Below, piece by piece: positions 11,900-24,667 of a DNA stretch of 64,000 nt; positions within the stretch are counted from its first letter, which is position 1, and each line of letters starts with the position of its first letter. The notes under the pieces were generated by a model. It was not told the DNA's origin and ran no database searches. It saw nothing but the letters and a program-made list of their open reading frames with translations. The translations under genes and the position numbers were made by a program. Source of the stretch: Euptelea pleiosperma (taxonomy: Eukaryota; Streptophyta; Magnoliopsida; Ranunculales; Eupteleaceae); assembly GCA_035048495.1 (NCBI GenBank), contig CM068542.1, forward strand, positions 42,127,109 to 42,191,108. Reading direction: 5' to 3'.

Positions 11900-11905
11900 G
11901 GTCGT

Positions 11906-12295
11906 GATGTAACAAGGTATACCTGAGATCTTTTCATTTGCGGAAGCGGCATTTTTGGTAGTCACCACTGTCGTCTGGGCCCACTGACCGCATGGATGTT
12001 TAGCCCACCCTTTAATAGACTTTAATACAACAATCAGCTCGTTTAATGATCTGTAGCCGTTGGTTTTAGTACTCAAAAAATGGTTGTATTCAACAGCTAT
12101 AAGAACGCCTTAAATGATGCTAAAAAGTGTTAAAATCTAATGGTTATAGATTACCAATCAAGGTGATTTTTGGTCTGTATATCCACCAAGGGGTGGGATA
12201 AACATCCATGCGGTCAGTGGGCCCAGATGGCAGACGTGACTACCAAAAATGGCACTTCCTGAAATGAAACAGTTTCAGGCATACCTTGTAACATC
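11906..12295. repeat. Foldback MITE, copy 2 of the upstream cluster
   Basis: The arms are about 100 bp: GATGTAACAAGGTATACCTG at the left end pairs with the complement of the right end (12276-12295), followed by TTTTTGGTAGTCAC and GGGCCCACTGACCGCATGG in both arms. It shares only the core GACCGNATGGATGTTT with its neighbours, so it is a related but separate subfamily. Confidence 0.75.
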
Positions 12296-12360
12296 TTTTT
12301 CCTTATATATTGTGCAACACGGGCAAAACACACGTGCCATTCATATTACTCTATTTTGTG

Positions 12361-12711
12361 AGTAAAACTTCGCTGACCGCCCACAATATAAGCCACATGG
12401 CACACTTTTAGAGGACGCTGGCCATATGGATGTTTGGTCAATCCCTAGATGGGGCCTACAACCAAAATCAACTTGATTAGTGATTTTAAACCTTTGGATC
12501 CTTATACCCAAATAATGGTCAATAATGCTCAAATTCCCACATTTAAAATCAACCCATAAAAATGACACCAATCCAACGCTTAGAAATCACTAATCAGGTT
12601 GATTTTTGATTTGTAGGTCCACTTGGGGTATTGGCCAAACATCCATACGGTCAGCGTCATCTACAAATGTGCCACGTGGCTCATATTGTGGGCGGTTAAC
12701 GAAATTTTACT
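12361..12711. repeat. Foldback MITE, copy 3, about 140 bp upstream of a start codon
   Basis: The ends AGTAAAACTTCG and CGAAATTTTACT are inverted. Arms of about 120 bp share ACCGCCCACAATAT, GCCACNTGGCACA, ATGGATGTTTGG and TTGATTAGTGATTT. The right end is 138 bp before the ATG of the DUF1995 gene, so the element probably lies inside its promoter or 5' UTR. Confidence 0.75.
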
Positions 12712-12849
12712 CCTTTGCTTCCTGATAGTCAGATGACTCTGATCATGGGGCCAACGGCACGTACCGTTTTATCACGAGGGTGGTTTGGTCAATCAAACTT
12801 CTGTCCATTTTAATAAGGGAGATAAGTGTGGGTGTTTTGTGCATTTTCT

Positions 12850-15800
12850 ATGGCTTCTTCAGTCCCCAGCTTTTGGGGCTGCCCTCCCTCCACCACTGCC
12901 ACCACCACCTCCCCTCCCTTCACGCCCTTCTCCCTCTCATTATCTCCTTCAGGTGTTCGTGCGTCCCACGAAATTCGATTGCATCGCTCTCGTGCTAACC
13001 TACGCCCCAATGCTAAGTTTGAGAAATTCGAAGGTGAAGGTCCCCTAGACAGTCTTGATGGAAGTGCTTCATCTCCCTTAGATACCCAACAGCAACCACC
13101 ACCACCACCACCTGAAGTGCAAGAAGATGAAGATGACAGGTTTTTTTTTATCCACTCGAATTCACCCTTATCATGTATATATGTATGTAAGCATGTATGT
13201 AGGTGTTTTATGTTTTAAGTGACGTTCCCGTCAGGCGTCCCGGATATGAATTTAGGTTAGTTGTCCTCGTGTCATTTTCTTATTGGGCAAAAGTGTGCAC
13301 ACGGGACGCCTGATGGGACCGCCCGTCGAAAAGATCTATGATGCAGAAATTTGTCCGTTGGATCCCTTACCGTAATTGTACGTACATACATAGATATAAT
13401 TCATACATACACACGCTTATGTATGTTATATATGCTGTTGGGTGTTGATTCCACGACCTGGGTTCGTCCCCCGCTTATTGAGGAAAATTTGAAATTCGAT
13501 TGTGATGTGAGATGTTGTAATGCAAACACAAAATTTTATCAAATTTTGAAAACTATTATTTTAATTCATTGGAATCGAGCTTCGACAATGGATCATAAGG
13601 AAAGGAAAAAAAAAAGAAATTATTATTGAGCTGCCTTGTAATCCGCAAATAACTGTATAATTTTATTCGATTTCTTTAGTCTCTGCTAGTTATGTCTGTT
13701 GAACGTCTGAATTTTGTGCATGGAGCGAAAGGAGCGCTAACATCAGTTACGATTTCATTTGCTCAAATCCAGTTGCCCCCCTTCTGTTGAGTGTTGAGAT
13801 GCACTTATATAAATGGTGTTTTGGTAATTTATATATGACTGCATTATCACAAAACACCCTCCATTGCTCCTATTTGAAATAGCAATAGCCACTAGTGGCA
13901 ACACGGTGATAACAGGCGGCGAGTGGGATTTGAGCAACAGGAATTTAGCATTTTTTTTCTTGCATGCATCCACAATGGACTATGACGAAATGTATATACC
14001 AATCTGCTGAAAAATGGAACTATAAGAAAGAAAGAAAAATCTGGTAGCCTGCAAATAACTGTAGAGTTCCACTCTATTCTCACGGCTTGGTTATTTAGAA
14101 TGCTGAAATTAAGCAGTTGGGTTGTGTATTGAGTGACCATTTAGGCCCTGCTTGGTTCACTACACTTGGGTGCATTTTGCACTGTAGCCAGTGGCGGACC
14201 CAAGAAGGGGCTAGGGGGGGCTGCCCCCCCCTCAACTTTGTAAACTCTTCAAAAAAAATTTTTTTTTTTGTAAAATAGCCATTTTAGTTTGTTTTGCCCC
14301 CCTAAAATATCCCCACCCGAACAAAATCTTGGCTCCGCCACTGACTGTAGCGCAAATGTAGCGACTTGTGTTGTAATTACTTACAATGCAAGTCACTTAC
14401 AACTGATTGGTTCACGTCTTGTAAATAGATGCAAATGAAGTTTAGCTAATTGATTGGTAGTGCATTGCAAAAGAATGCAATGGATTATTTTATTTCTTGA
14501 TTTTATAAAATAATGCACAATAAAATTATTATTGTTATCATGTTGTTTTTTTTATTTTTATTATTTTTTGGAGGGGAAAGCTTGGGGTTAGGCGGCCCCC
14601 ACCAACTATATAAAAAAAAATAGAAAACTAAAATAAAAAATAAAAAATAAAAATAAAAAGATAATGATAATAAAAAATAATCACAGTTATTATTTTTATT
14701 AATGTTTTTCGGAAGAAAAAAAGTTGAGCTAATACAATGCACCCACTTGCATCAGTTTTTGGGATGCATTTGCTTGCATCTATTTTGTTAAAGAGTTTGC
14801 AAGGTATTGGAACCCACTTGCACGGCAGTTCATTTGCAGCCTCCAACCAATCACTTGCAATCCCAAAATTGTGGCAAGTGAGTGCATTGCACTCAATTTG
14901 CTGTGAACAAAGCAGGGCCTTAATGTAGAATGTTTGCAGTTGTCTTTTCATTAGATGTGTTGTCAGTGGTTGAAATGAAAGAGGAGACAATGATGGATTT
15001 TGTTTTATATTTCAGTTGCTTACCTTCTGACTTGGAGGGTGCAGTCCGACAATCAAGTCAAGCAAGTGCAATGTTTGTGTCTTCAGGAGGAATGAGAGCC
15101 ATAGTAAGTCACTTTCTTCAGACAAAGGGCCGTTCAGCGTAAACTCATATCCTTGTATGAATGATTTTCTGAAGCTGGATAGTGGATCAGAGTATCATGT
15201 TGTATTTGCTTCGTTTAGATCCAGATCGATGCATGATCTTCTTCATTTGGTGTTCTTGAGGCCCCATCTTGTTGTTCTTGAATCTTGGGGCCTACTTGAG
15301 TATACAAAGAATTCCATAATCCAATCCTCCCTTACGGATTTCAGCTTTTATATCTCCTGATACAACAACTTAGAGTACAAGGTTTGATACGTGGAACCTC
15401 CGATACAAGGTTCAAATCCTTGGCTGGGTTTCATATCTCTCCACCAATATGACTCTATTCAGTTGCTTCCGACTTGTCAAAGGTTGGGCTTGACCACTTG
15501 ATTGAGGCAAACTGTGTTTTCACTGAATAATCAGCAAGACATACAAATTAGCCATTATTTGTAACTACTCGCAAAACTCAGCCTAGTGTTAGAGCTAGCC
15601 TAGTTGCACTCAGGAATTGAGTCTTTAGGTCTTGTTTCATTATAACTTCATGTCTCCATGCCATAGACCATCCTCTGTTTCTAACTTTTCCCATATACAT
15701 TATACCTCCGCAAGCTTTTTGCTTTGTGAACTTTTGTGATGCTTTATTAGTTATTTGTTATTACCATGGAAATGTCTAACTTTTCATGCTCATCTTGGTT

Positions 15801-18800
15801 TCTATCACATTAATTGCTGTTTCTTCGCAGGTTGAGCTTTTAATCCCACAGTTGCAGTTTCTTGATGAGGAAGGGGCCCAAGGTGAGCTCTGGGAATTGT
15901 CAAGGATTTTCTTGGATTCACTTATAGAAGAAACAGGATGTCAGGTTAGAAGGAAGTGCTGCTTTAGATTCTACATTTTGGTGTTCAAGATCAATTTATT
16001 TCCTTATTCTCGTGTTTTTGCCTTTTGCTAATTTGCTTCTAAAACGAACCGAAGTTGTTAATCCAGAAGTGTTTGGCATCTCTAATTTTATGTACAGTAA
16101 TGAATTAGTGAGGTTGACATTCTCTTCATAGATAAGCAAAAGTAAATGCTGACTCTTACTGACTTTGTGTTGGAACTCAATTGCCAAGCTCTGACAAACT
16201 TGCATCCATTGATAGAAATTAAAGGCCGTATTTCCTGATGCTGGAGCTGCTGCACTTCTGAAATATCGGTGGAAAGATGCTGCTTTTGGGTTTTCCAGGT
16301 ACTCTCCAACATTTTGATGAAATATCCTCCCAAAAACCAATTTGGGTGACCTTTCATCAGAAGGGTCCAGCCTTGTACCAGTAATTAAAATTGTCTATAA
16401 GATACGAGGACCTTTGAGGGAGTTGCTGGATTGGATAATTGCAATTTGCAGCGAGTTTAAATTGTTTTTGCTATTTGTATCTACAGCTTGCATTAATTTA
16501 AAAGAATTTTTTTTGCTAATGATGACTCTATCTTTCCAAACATTTCCTCTGTTATTCTGTACTGAGGTCTAACAAGTAACGACTCTGTTCTGGCATGGGA
16601 CTGAGCCAGTTCTCAAACTGAATCTATTTGGATATGATTTGCATGAGTCTCCATGATAGTTTGTTAAAAGCTATTTTTTTTAAGCGGGGAAGTCTAATTT
16701 TGGCAACGACAAACAAACAACACTAAACGTTTTTTTTATAAGTAACTGAATAATAACATGTTAAACCTAGAACACTCGATTGAGACGATACGCCTTCAAA
16801 CTTTATGTGGCACTGGCTAGTTTCACATCCAGCATGGTCTCACATAAATTCTATCTGTACCTCTCGAATGCAACTACCTAACATGGACTATGTGTAGTGT
16901 CCTAAGTGGACCAATGGTGTGTGACGTGTGTCACTTTAGATGATGGAACAAGCAGTAGACAGGGTAGCAGTTTGATTTATTATCCGATCATTCCTTCCAT
17001 GCATCTTAACTATTCAATCCCCTTTTTAATAATCTGGTTTGTGTTGCTGATATTATCTTCTGCTCACTCTACAGATGTAGCATATTAACCATGCAAAGTT
17101 CATTGGGTTAAGAATTGTATCTAGAACTTTCATGTCTTATTACTTCTACAGTTCTACTGTTTTTACCTCAAACCACTGGAATCCTAAACTGGCTAATTTG
17201 GTATTGTAGTTGAATTCTTTAATGCTTTGGGATCTTAATGTTTATCCAAAGATGATTTGGTTTCAGTTCTGGGTTTCCTTGCCTTTTGGCATTGAATTCT
17301 TCTCTTACTTTTTATGCAGCTTAAGTGACCGGAAGCCTGTAGAGAATGAAGATGAACTTGTGGTTATGGTGGTTCCTGATTATCAGATGTTGCAATATGT
17401 AGAGAGAATTGCAGCTAATCTCTCAAATGATCCAGTACCTACCTGATATACTCATTCCTTTCCCAGAAAAAATTGCCAAGAAAGTTTGTCTTCCTGTTGT
17501 GTGTTTAGGGATTGATCTCTCATGATTCTTGAAACTCAAGTCTTTATGTTAATGTAAAATGTGTTTATGGTCAAATTCTCAAGCAACTTACAGTGTTCTC
17601 TAAAAATCAATCTCAAATATATTATAATGCAATTTTTGAAGGAGTAATATAAGATGTCTGAATATCGGGAACCTAGTTTTTGTGCCACCATTACTTTTCT
17701 CATCACATCAGTGTTAGGTTCTTCACAAAGCTTCGTATCCCTCAGTTAGTACGAGGTTTCTGCACCTCTACACACATATTTTGATGAATGAGCTGTTTGC
17801 ATATATTAACTCGTGCAAAAAGACACCTGGTTAGAGAATACTGGCATGGAGATGCACAGGGTATCCAGGCACACACACATATACCTACATAAATGTATCA
17901 CACATAAACTATTCACCTTTAAGATTTTGGAAGTTATGGTATAGACTGTATAGTAGCACCTAACGATCATGGAATGGTGATACTTAAAAAACAATTAAGT
18001 TACGCAATCATGCACATAAGAAAAACTGAAACCTTTTTTGCTTTAGCTGTATGAACATGCAATTAAATAATGATCTATCTTTCTTATTTTACCTATATAT
18101 CACTATACTTAATGTATATACACACACATATACCTACATAAATGTATCACACATAAACTATTCACATTTAAGATTTTCGGAAGTTACAATATAATAGCAC
18201 CTAACGATCATGGAATGGTGATACTTAAAAAACAATTATGTTACTTAATCATGAACATAAGAAAAACTGAAACCTTTTCCGCTTAAACTGTATGAACATG
18301 CAATTAAATAATGATCTTTCTTTCTTATTTAAGCTCGAATGGACATTTTTCTTTGATTCTTGCTTAGGACGGGAATCCATGGTATTTTGGTTGAAAAAGA
18401 TTTTCTTTGCTATCGGAAACACCCATTTTAATCGTAATCATACTATGTATGGATGCTTTATAATGTCGCATTATCTGTAATTTGTAGTATCAAATCACTC
18501 TTTAGTAACATGTATGGTCAAGTTTTCTTGGATTATGCATATAAGTTGAATTGAATTATTGTAGATCATGGCTTTTCCTAACTCAAATTTAGTTTTTTTC
18601 AAAGTTAGAATTATTTGTAACACAAGGAGGTCTGTAGAGACTTGTCATCATTATCATAAGTCTTTTCCCAACGGTATGGGGTCGGCTGCACGAATCATGT
18701 TCCTCCATTCAATCATGTCTAAAGCCATCTCTTTCGTTAAGGCAAGTTTCTTAGAATTTCCTGTCAAAACCTCACTCAACATCCGTTTTGGCCTTCCTTT

Positions 18801-21800
18801 CTCCCTTTTAGGCCCTTCAACTTGCACATTCTTCCTCACTGGTGCTGTCATTAGTCTTCATTGTACATTACCAAACCATCTCAATTGACTTCCCTTCATT
18901 TTGTCACTTATTGGGGCTACTCCCGTATTTTCACAAATGTGTTCGTTTCTAATCTTGTCTGACCACAAATCCATCTCATCGTCTTCATCTCGACGATACT
19001 CATTTTATGAACATGTTTCTTGATTGTCATCATTCTGTTCAATAAAGTATCGCCAGTCTTATATTGCCGTCTTATAGAATTTTCTTATTACATCTTCACT
19101 TCAGCCACCACGTTCTAATTCTATGGGCAACATCCTCCTCAATCTCTCCTTCCTTGTGAATAATATAACTAATGTAATGAAATTGGTCACTTAGAGGTAT
19201 CTCCTAAGTGTCAATTTTAATTGGCGGATTATCTCTCTAAGCATCCTCACTAAAATTACATTCCATATACTGTCTTTGTTCAACTTATTTTAAAACCTTT
19301 AGATTCCAAAGCATTCCTCCAAAGTTTTAGTTTTGCATTTACCTTTTCCCTAATCTCGTCAACTAATATTAAGTCATTTGCAAATAACATACACCAGGGG
19401 ACCTCATCTTGAATATGAGTAGTTACTTCATCTATAACTAAAGCAAATAGGTATGGACTTATGGCTAATCCTTGGTGTAATTCCACTGTAATTGGAAACT
19501 CACTTGTCTCACCACCAATTGTTCCATCACTAGTTATTGTTCCATCATACATATCTTTAATGATGTCAATATATCCATTTGGAATTCTTTTCTTTTCCAA
19601 TGGCCACGAAATTAATTCTCTCAGGACTCTATCATATGCTTTTTCTAAGTCAATAAAGAACATGTCAAGATTCTTTTTTTTTTTAACTTTTGCTTTATTT
19701 GTTTAAGAAGATTCCCTCGATAGTCGACCTTCTTGGCATAAATTCAAAATGGTTTTTAGATATCTTTGTCTTTTGCCTGAATCTTTGTTCCATCATTTTG
19801 TCCCATATAGTGTGGCTCATAGATTTGATGCAACGGTAGTTTGTTGCAGCTCTGTACGTCTCCTTTTTTATTGTATATAGGCACCATAGTACTCCATTCT
19901 TCTGGCATTTTTTTTTCTTCAAGATATTGTTAAATAACTTAGTAAGCCATCACAATCCAATTCCTCCCAAGCATTTTCACACCTCTATTAGGATGCCATA
20001 TGGTCCTAAGGCCCTACCCGTCTTTATCTTAGATAAAGCTGCTTTCACCTCTAATACCTTAATTCTACAAAAGTATGTATGTTCTATATTCTCTCTAGTA
20101 TTTCCATCTAGTCCTATGTCCGTTATGTTATCCTCATATAGTCGAATGCATGTTCTATCATAGGCACTAGGTTTGTAGAGACCTGTGCAGGTAAGAATGT
20201 CGTCTTGCCTAATAGGGCCGGATGCTTGGAGTTCAGAGTCTTTAGACCATTACATTCTTCACAAGGCCTACTTGTGGGATTATGCAGTGGGCCATAGAGC
20301 CTTGGATTTTTTTGTCAGCGAATAAGTATGGGAAGGTTGAACACAATTATAGGTGACTTATTGAAACTCTAAAAAGAGAAGATTCCAGAATTAGGAGGAT
20401 TAGAGGGAGGCGTATAAACGTTTTCTTTAATGATATCAGGTTTGATGGTAGGATCATCATATTTTGGCTCAGTGACCATCCTCTTTGGTGCTTTCTTGGA
20501 TATTCTTAGGCACTTGGGAACAAGTACTGTAAGGGTGGTGTGAAATCTTAGTAAGATAAGCATATTATTTGAAGTTGAACTCAAGGGATTCTTACAAAAA
20601 GGGCAATTACTGTGTTTTTGTCACTTAAAAGATACTAAAAACGGTTTTGTGTATTGTTGTGCTACAGATCCCTTGCTTGTGCTTTCTTTTCTTACGTAAG
20701 TAGGAATCTTCAAAAAAGTGTAATTTTATCAATAAAAAGATGTAAAGGAAAAAGGAGAAAGTAAGCAAGGGCTCTTCTTATCAGGTTCTCTGAAGATATG
20801 TTATATCTTTGCTCTTTGTAGTTGCAGACATGCAACACTTGATAGAATCTGATTGGCGAAATCCATTGAGTAAAAAAAAAAAATTTCAAATGTTTGTGTG
20901 AGGCATATCCATAAATCTTTTCTCTTGTACAGTTTTCAGGCTAGGAAGGGTGCTTTTCCTTACACTACATTCCTGATTATTATGTTATTAGCCGAGGCCT
21001 CTCATCATGTGGAACCCCCGTCTTGTCAGTGAAGATGTAGGAGTTGGGTTCAACGTTCGGAAACTACGTCGATACTTTTTAAGGTAGACTTTTCTCTTCT
21101 ATCCCTAATGCACTTCATTTTTTTTCACTATGAATGATTTGGATTATTGGCAAAGGTAGTTGGATACCAATCTTTTTTTATCTGTCATGCTTACAGTAGG
21201 GCCATTTTGGAAACCTGAAAAATGGGCCCAGCCGTGGTCAGTCCAGGTCCAGTTGTTCTGGCATGTTTGGCAACATATGGGGCCCACTTTTTGGGCCTCG
21301 TTTTTTCATATTTTTCCCTTAAAATAGGACATAGTTGGCTATTTGAAAAGAAATTGCAACACTGAATTGGTTCTTCCATTACGGAACTCAGCTAGGATTG
21401 GGCTAGGCCCTGAAAACATGAGATTTCCAAACAGGCCTTTAGAAACTGTGATTTTCATATGAGAGCGTATTGATGGACCTCATGTCCATATTTATCAGTA
21501 GGTCAGTAGATCCTACCCCTTAACCATAAACATGACCTTCCAACTCAATCACTCATTAGTCATGATCTTTCAATCGGTGGATCACCTCTTATATGGTGCA
21601 TACCCCAAAATTAGATAGATCTGATGATATTAACATTCCGATCTTAAACTAACACTTGGAAATTTTGAAAATAAGGTTAATAAATAGTTAAAATTCATAC
21701 ACCAAGTGGATGGCTGCATTTAATAGTCATTGCCTCTATTAAGCTAGCAACTGTAGTTTAGCTATGAGAAAAGGGAAACAACATAATTGATTCATTAATA

Positions 21801-24667
21801 TTTGCTGCTGAAAAGACCCTTAACCAGGAACAAAAATCAAAGAGCTTGATCTCTCAGAGAGATTTAATTTCAAAGCTAACAGGAAATGAAAGTGCATTGT
21901 AATTGTAATGAAGTGAAGAAAATTAAGGTAACCCACAGGTAGCCTGCAAGTTTGATCTACCAAGTGTATACCCGTGCAAATGGTGCACATGTAGGTTACC
22001 ATTCATTGGTTTCCACCTAGGAGATCTTGTAGGACAAAAACTGATCCGATTGGATGATTGTAACCATCTGATATATTGACTCTTTTTGGACTGTTCGGGA
22101 TACTTCTGAGTTCTGACCATCCCAACTGTCACTGCTGAGTTGTTGGTATCAAAAGGTACATCCAATTTTCTCAAGTGAGAATATATTGAATTTCAATAAT
22201 GTTTTTTGAGATCTTGGGATTAAATTTAATCCCCATGATGGAAGATAGGTTATAGTTTGGAAAGAGGAAGAATCTCCACATGGTCTTTATTGATTGAGAG
22301 AAAGCATAAGACCGTCTTTTGAGAGTTAATTTGGGGGGTATTGAGGAAAAATGGAGTCCCGAATGGATATATTGACATCATTAAGGAGATGTATGAGGGA
22401 ATGATAACTAACGGCAGAAGAGTTACTTATAATAAAAAAAAAATTAATGTGAGAAGAATTGGTGGTGACACAAGTGAGTTTCAATTAAATTGGGTTTGCA
22501 CCAGGGGTTGACTTTGTTTGCACTAGTTATGGATGCATTAACTACTCAAATGCTCGTACTTGAGGGAGGTCCATATGTGTATGTTATTTGCAGATGAAGT
22601 AGTATTGGTTGATGAGTTAGAGACTGAGTAAATGCAAAAGTTAAACTAAGCAGGATAACTTGGAAACTATGGGTTTTAAAATAAGTAGGACCAATGCAGA
22701 TGTAATGCAAATTTAGTTAGGACAAGTAAAGTATGAGGCTTTAATTAAGATGGATGGCAGAAAATATCCCAAAGCGCCCATTTTCATTATCTAGGTTTGA
22801 TTACCCATAGAGAAGGGATTGAGATAGATATCACCAATAGAATAAGAGCTAGCTGGCTAAAGTGGAGTCCCCTTCCGAGTGTTTTGTGTTCAATGCTTAC
22901 CAATCAAAGTGAAGTGAAAATTTTACAAGACAACAATAAGACCAGGCAGGCTGACCAGCTTTACTTTATAAAGGTGAATGTTGGGCTATTAGGAAATAAC
23001 ATGTTCATATAATGAGTGTAGCAGAGATGAGGATGTTGAGATGGATAAGTGAAAAAACCAAGGGAAGACAAAAAAAAAAATGAGCACATCCGAGAGAATC
23101 TAAGATTATCCCTCATCAATAGAGGATAAAGTAAAGGGAAATAGATTGAGATGGTTTGAACATGTACAACAAAGAGTCAAAGACCATTGACGGCATCAAT
23201 TAAAAGGAGCGCTTTGGTGCAGGTCGAAGGTTCGTAAAGAGCGAGAAGTAGGCCAAAATGGCGTGGATTGAGGTAGTAAGAAAAGATTTAAAGACATGTG
23301 CCATAACTGAAGATATTTACCAACCCCAAATATTTGGAACAAGGCAGTATTGATGATGATTAATCATCACCCATCAAAAAAGAAATGATGATAAATCATC
23401 AATCATGAACGATGTTAATGATGATAGTGGTCCTTTAACCATTTTCATATTGTACTGTGAAGAAATTGTGTTCTTGTAATTTTTACCATATTACAATACT
23501 AAACTTCAGCTCATGTACTGTGCAGCACTTTTACAGTAACATACTCAATGAGACCCTTGCCATCTGGTGCAGTGTTTAGATGCTATCCAGGGTGAGAAGG
23601 AACTAGCTATTCTCGTCTTCCTGAATTTCCAAAATTTTAATATTTTCTCCCTATTCTGGTTTAGTATCGAGTCAATATCAGTCTATCTGCATCTGCTTCT
23701 CTCTTTTCTGATCCCTCACCAGATCGTGGAAGGTGTTCTATGATGACAAGGACAGACCAAATCGATATCTACTAGCCAAAGAACAAATTAGCCGTCCAGA
23801 TGCGGAAGAACTTGAGGTCAGTTGCTGCTAAGAATCTCTAGATTCTTCATTGTATAGATGAGTTTTCATAATTTATCATTAAGATAAGAGCTATGTTGTA
23901 CTGGTGTGCATGAAGCAGGAGTTGGGACCACAATATTAGATGGTTCCACCTTGGAGATCTTCTATGCCAAAAAAACCGATGAGACGATCCTAGCCATCCA
24001 ATTTTATGGAGTTTTTTTTTTCTGGATGGCCTTCATAACCATCCTAAAGAATGTGATAGATTGGATAGTTTGATCATCCAATCACATTGATTTTTGTACT
24101 GGGAGATATCCTAGGTGTGACCTATATAATGGTTGATCCAATGCTCTTACATGTAAAGTTGGTGTGTGGCTATGCCATTTAAAGACCATAAACCAAAAAC
24201 AATTGTCAAAGGAAGCACACTTTTACACTGAGGAGCTCTTTCTGACACCACAGACTTCCAGTTACTTGTTACTCGAACCTCCGTGGAGATCTTTATTGTT
24301 CAGAAGGTATGGGTTGGTGAAACCTAGTAATTTCGAGTAAATATTCTTCAAAACCAGATGAGGCTTGTACAATTGCTAGATCTTTTCTATCTGAGAAAAT
24401 ATTTCAATTATCTTAAAACTTTTTTTATTATCTGATTTGTCTGTTGGACTTTTAGTCACACACACAGTCGCTAAGAGAAAAGAGCGTGAGGTGGATGTAG
24501 GTTTGATGCTAGTGGTGTAATGTCATTTTTAATTTGTGTGTTCTCTCATTCTCGTGCAGATTATATTTGGCGATGTAGAGGAGAAGTCAGATGGTCCTTC
24601 GTTGTTGGCTAGAGCTGCGGGCTTTTTTTCTTCACTTAACCGATTCATGAAAGTCATCTCGAGATGA
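12850..24667 (+). CDS. DUF1995-domain chloroplast protein (LPA3-like)
   Basis: This is a plant DUF1995 protein; Arabidopsis members include LOW PSII ACCUMULATION 3, linked to photosystem II assembly. Which paralogue this is cannot be settled here. Nine exons: 12850..13139, 15016..15103, 15831..15944, 16216..16298, 17320..17434, 20992..21083, 23526..23591, 23723..23816, 24560..24667. They total 1050 nt and 349 aa, and every junction is GT-AG and in frame. Residues 1-60 are Ser/Thr/Pro-rich with Arg, as in a transit peptide; a QQQ-P7 and acidic linker follows. The domain then runs from LPSDLEGAVRQ through VELLIPQLQFLDEEGAQGE, VFPDAGAAALLKYRW, PRPLIMWNPRL, VGFNVRKLRRYFL and FYDDKDRPNRYLLAKEQISR to the end MKVISR. 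No membrane segment is evident. Introns 1, 5 and 6 are swollen by transposons. The ATG at 12850 is used because it opens the transit-like sequence. Confidence 0.9.
14144..14919. mobile_element. PIF/Harbinger-like MITE, host of a nested hAT MITE
   Basis: The ends GGCCCTGCTTGGTTCAC (14144) and the complement ending AAGCAGGGCC (14919) are inverted repeats. A 3-bp duplication TTA flanks it (14141-14143, 14920-14922), the target of the PIF/Harbinger superfamily. The interior is AT-rich and non-coding. It lies in intron 1 of the DUF1995 gene and is split by the element at 14189-14343. Confidence 0.75.
14189..14343. mobile_element. Nested hAT MITE with perfect 8-bp duplication
   Basis: 155 bp with ends CAGTGGCGGACC and GGCTCCGCCACTG. 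Flanked by a perfect 8-bp direct repeat ACTGTAGC (14181-14188 and 14344-14351), the hAT signature. It sits entirely within the PIF-like element, so it inserted later. Confidence 0.85.
17868..18332 (+). repeat. 249-bp-period tandem duplication
   Basis: Two head-to-tail copies with a period of 249 bp share CACACATATACCTACATAAA, GCACCTAACGATCATGGAAT and TGTATGAACATGCAATTAAA. The copies differ at scattered sites. Non-coding, in intron 5 of the DUF1995 gene. Confidence 0.8.
18640..19925 (-). mobile_element. RTE-clade LINE fragment with decayed reverse transcriptase
   Basis: Read on the minus strand, this has reverse-transcriptase motifs of the plant RTE clade: FFIDLEKAYDRV, IDIIKDMYDG, LHQGLAISPYLFALVIDE and PWCMLFANDL (19280-19663), with an upstream piece at 19695-19922 and the C-terminal tail GRPKRMLSEV..EWRNMIRAADP near 18654-18851. 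The catalytic FADD is FAND, and the frames are broken by stops. The 3' end, ATGATAATGATGAC near 18640, is the GATGATG-type tail of RTE elements. It lies antisense in intron 5 of the DUF1995 gene. Confidence 0.82.
21199..21437. mobile_element. MITE related to 10687-11065
   Basis: The ends GGGCCATTTTGGAAA and TTTCCAAACAGGCC are inverted. Internal blocks (TTCTGGCATGT, GGCCCACTTTTTGGGC, GAACTCAGCTAGGATTGGGC) resemble the 10.7-11.1 kb element. It starts about 115 bp after exon 6 of the DUF1995 gene. Confidence 0.55.
22240..23361 (+). mobile_element. Second RTE-clade fragment, heavily decayed
   Basis: In the plus direction, broken frames recall the RTE reverse transcriptase: a stretch like FIDxEKAxDR near 22280, GYIDIIKEMYEG near 22360 and a GLTLFALVMDALTTQ-like piece near 22500. 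After that comes the C-terminal basic tail and GATATTTACCAACCCCAAAT. It ends at TTGATGATGATT near 23361, the RTE 3' tail. No frame longer than about 70 codons survives. It lies in intron 6 of the DUF1995 gene. Confidence 0.72.
23940..24135. repeat. Short foldback repeat in intron 8 of the DUF1995 gene
   Basis: The arms GATGGTTCCACCTTGGAGATC and the complement of GATATCCTAGGTGTGACC, with GGATGATCAAACTATCC inside, show an imperfect hairpin. A related stretch (TTTCCACCTAGGAGATCTTG) is at about 22009-22030 in intron 6. Probably a MITE. Confidence 0.5.

Noticed and set aside
12785..13048. Overlapping plus-strand frames around exon 1 of the DUF1995 gene
   Set aside because: They are shadows; only the frame starting at 12850 splices in frame to the DUF1995 exons.
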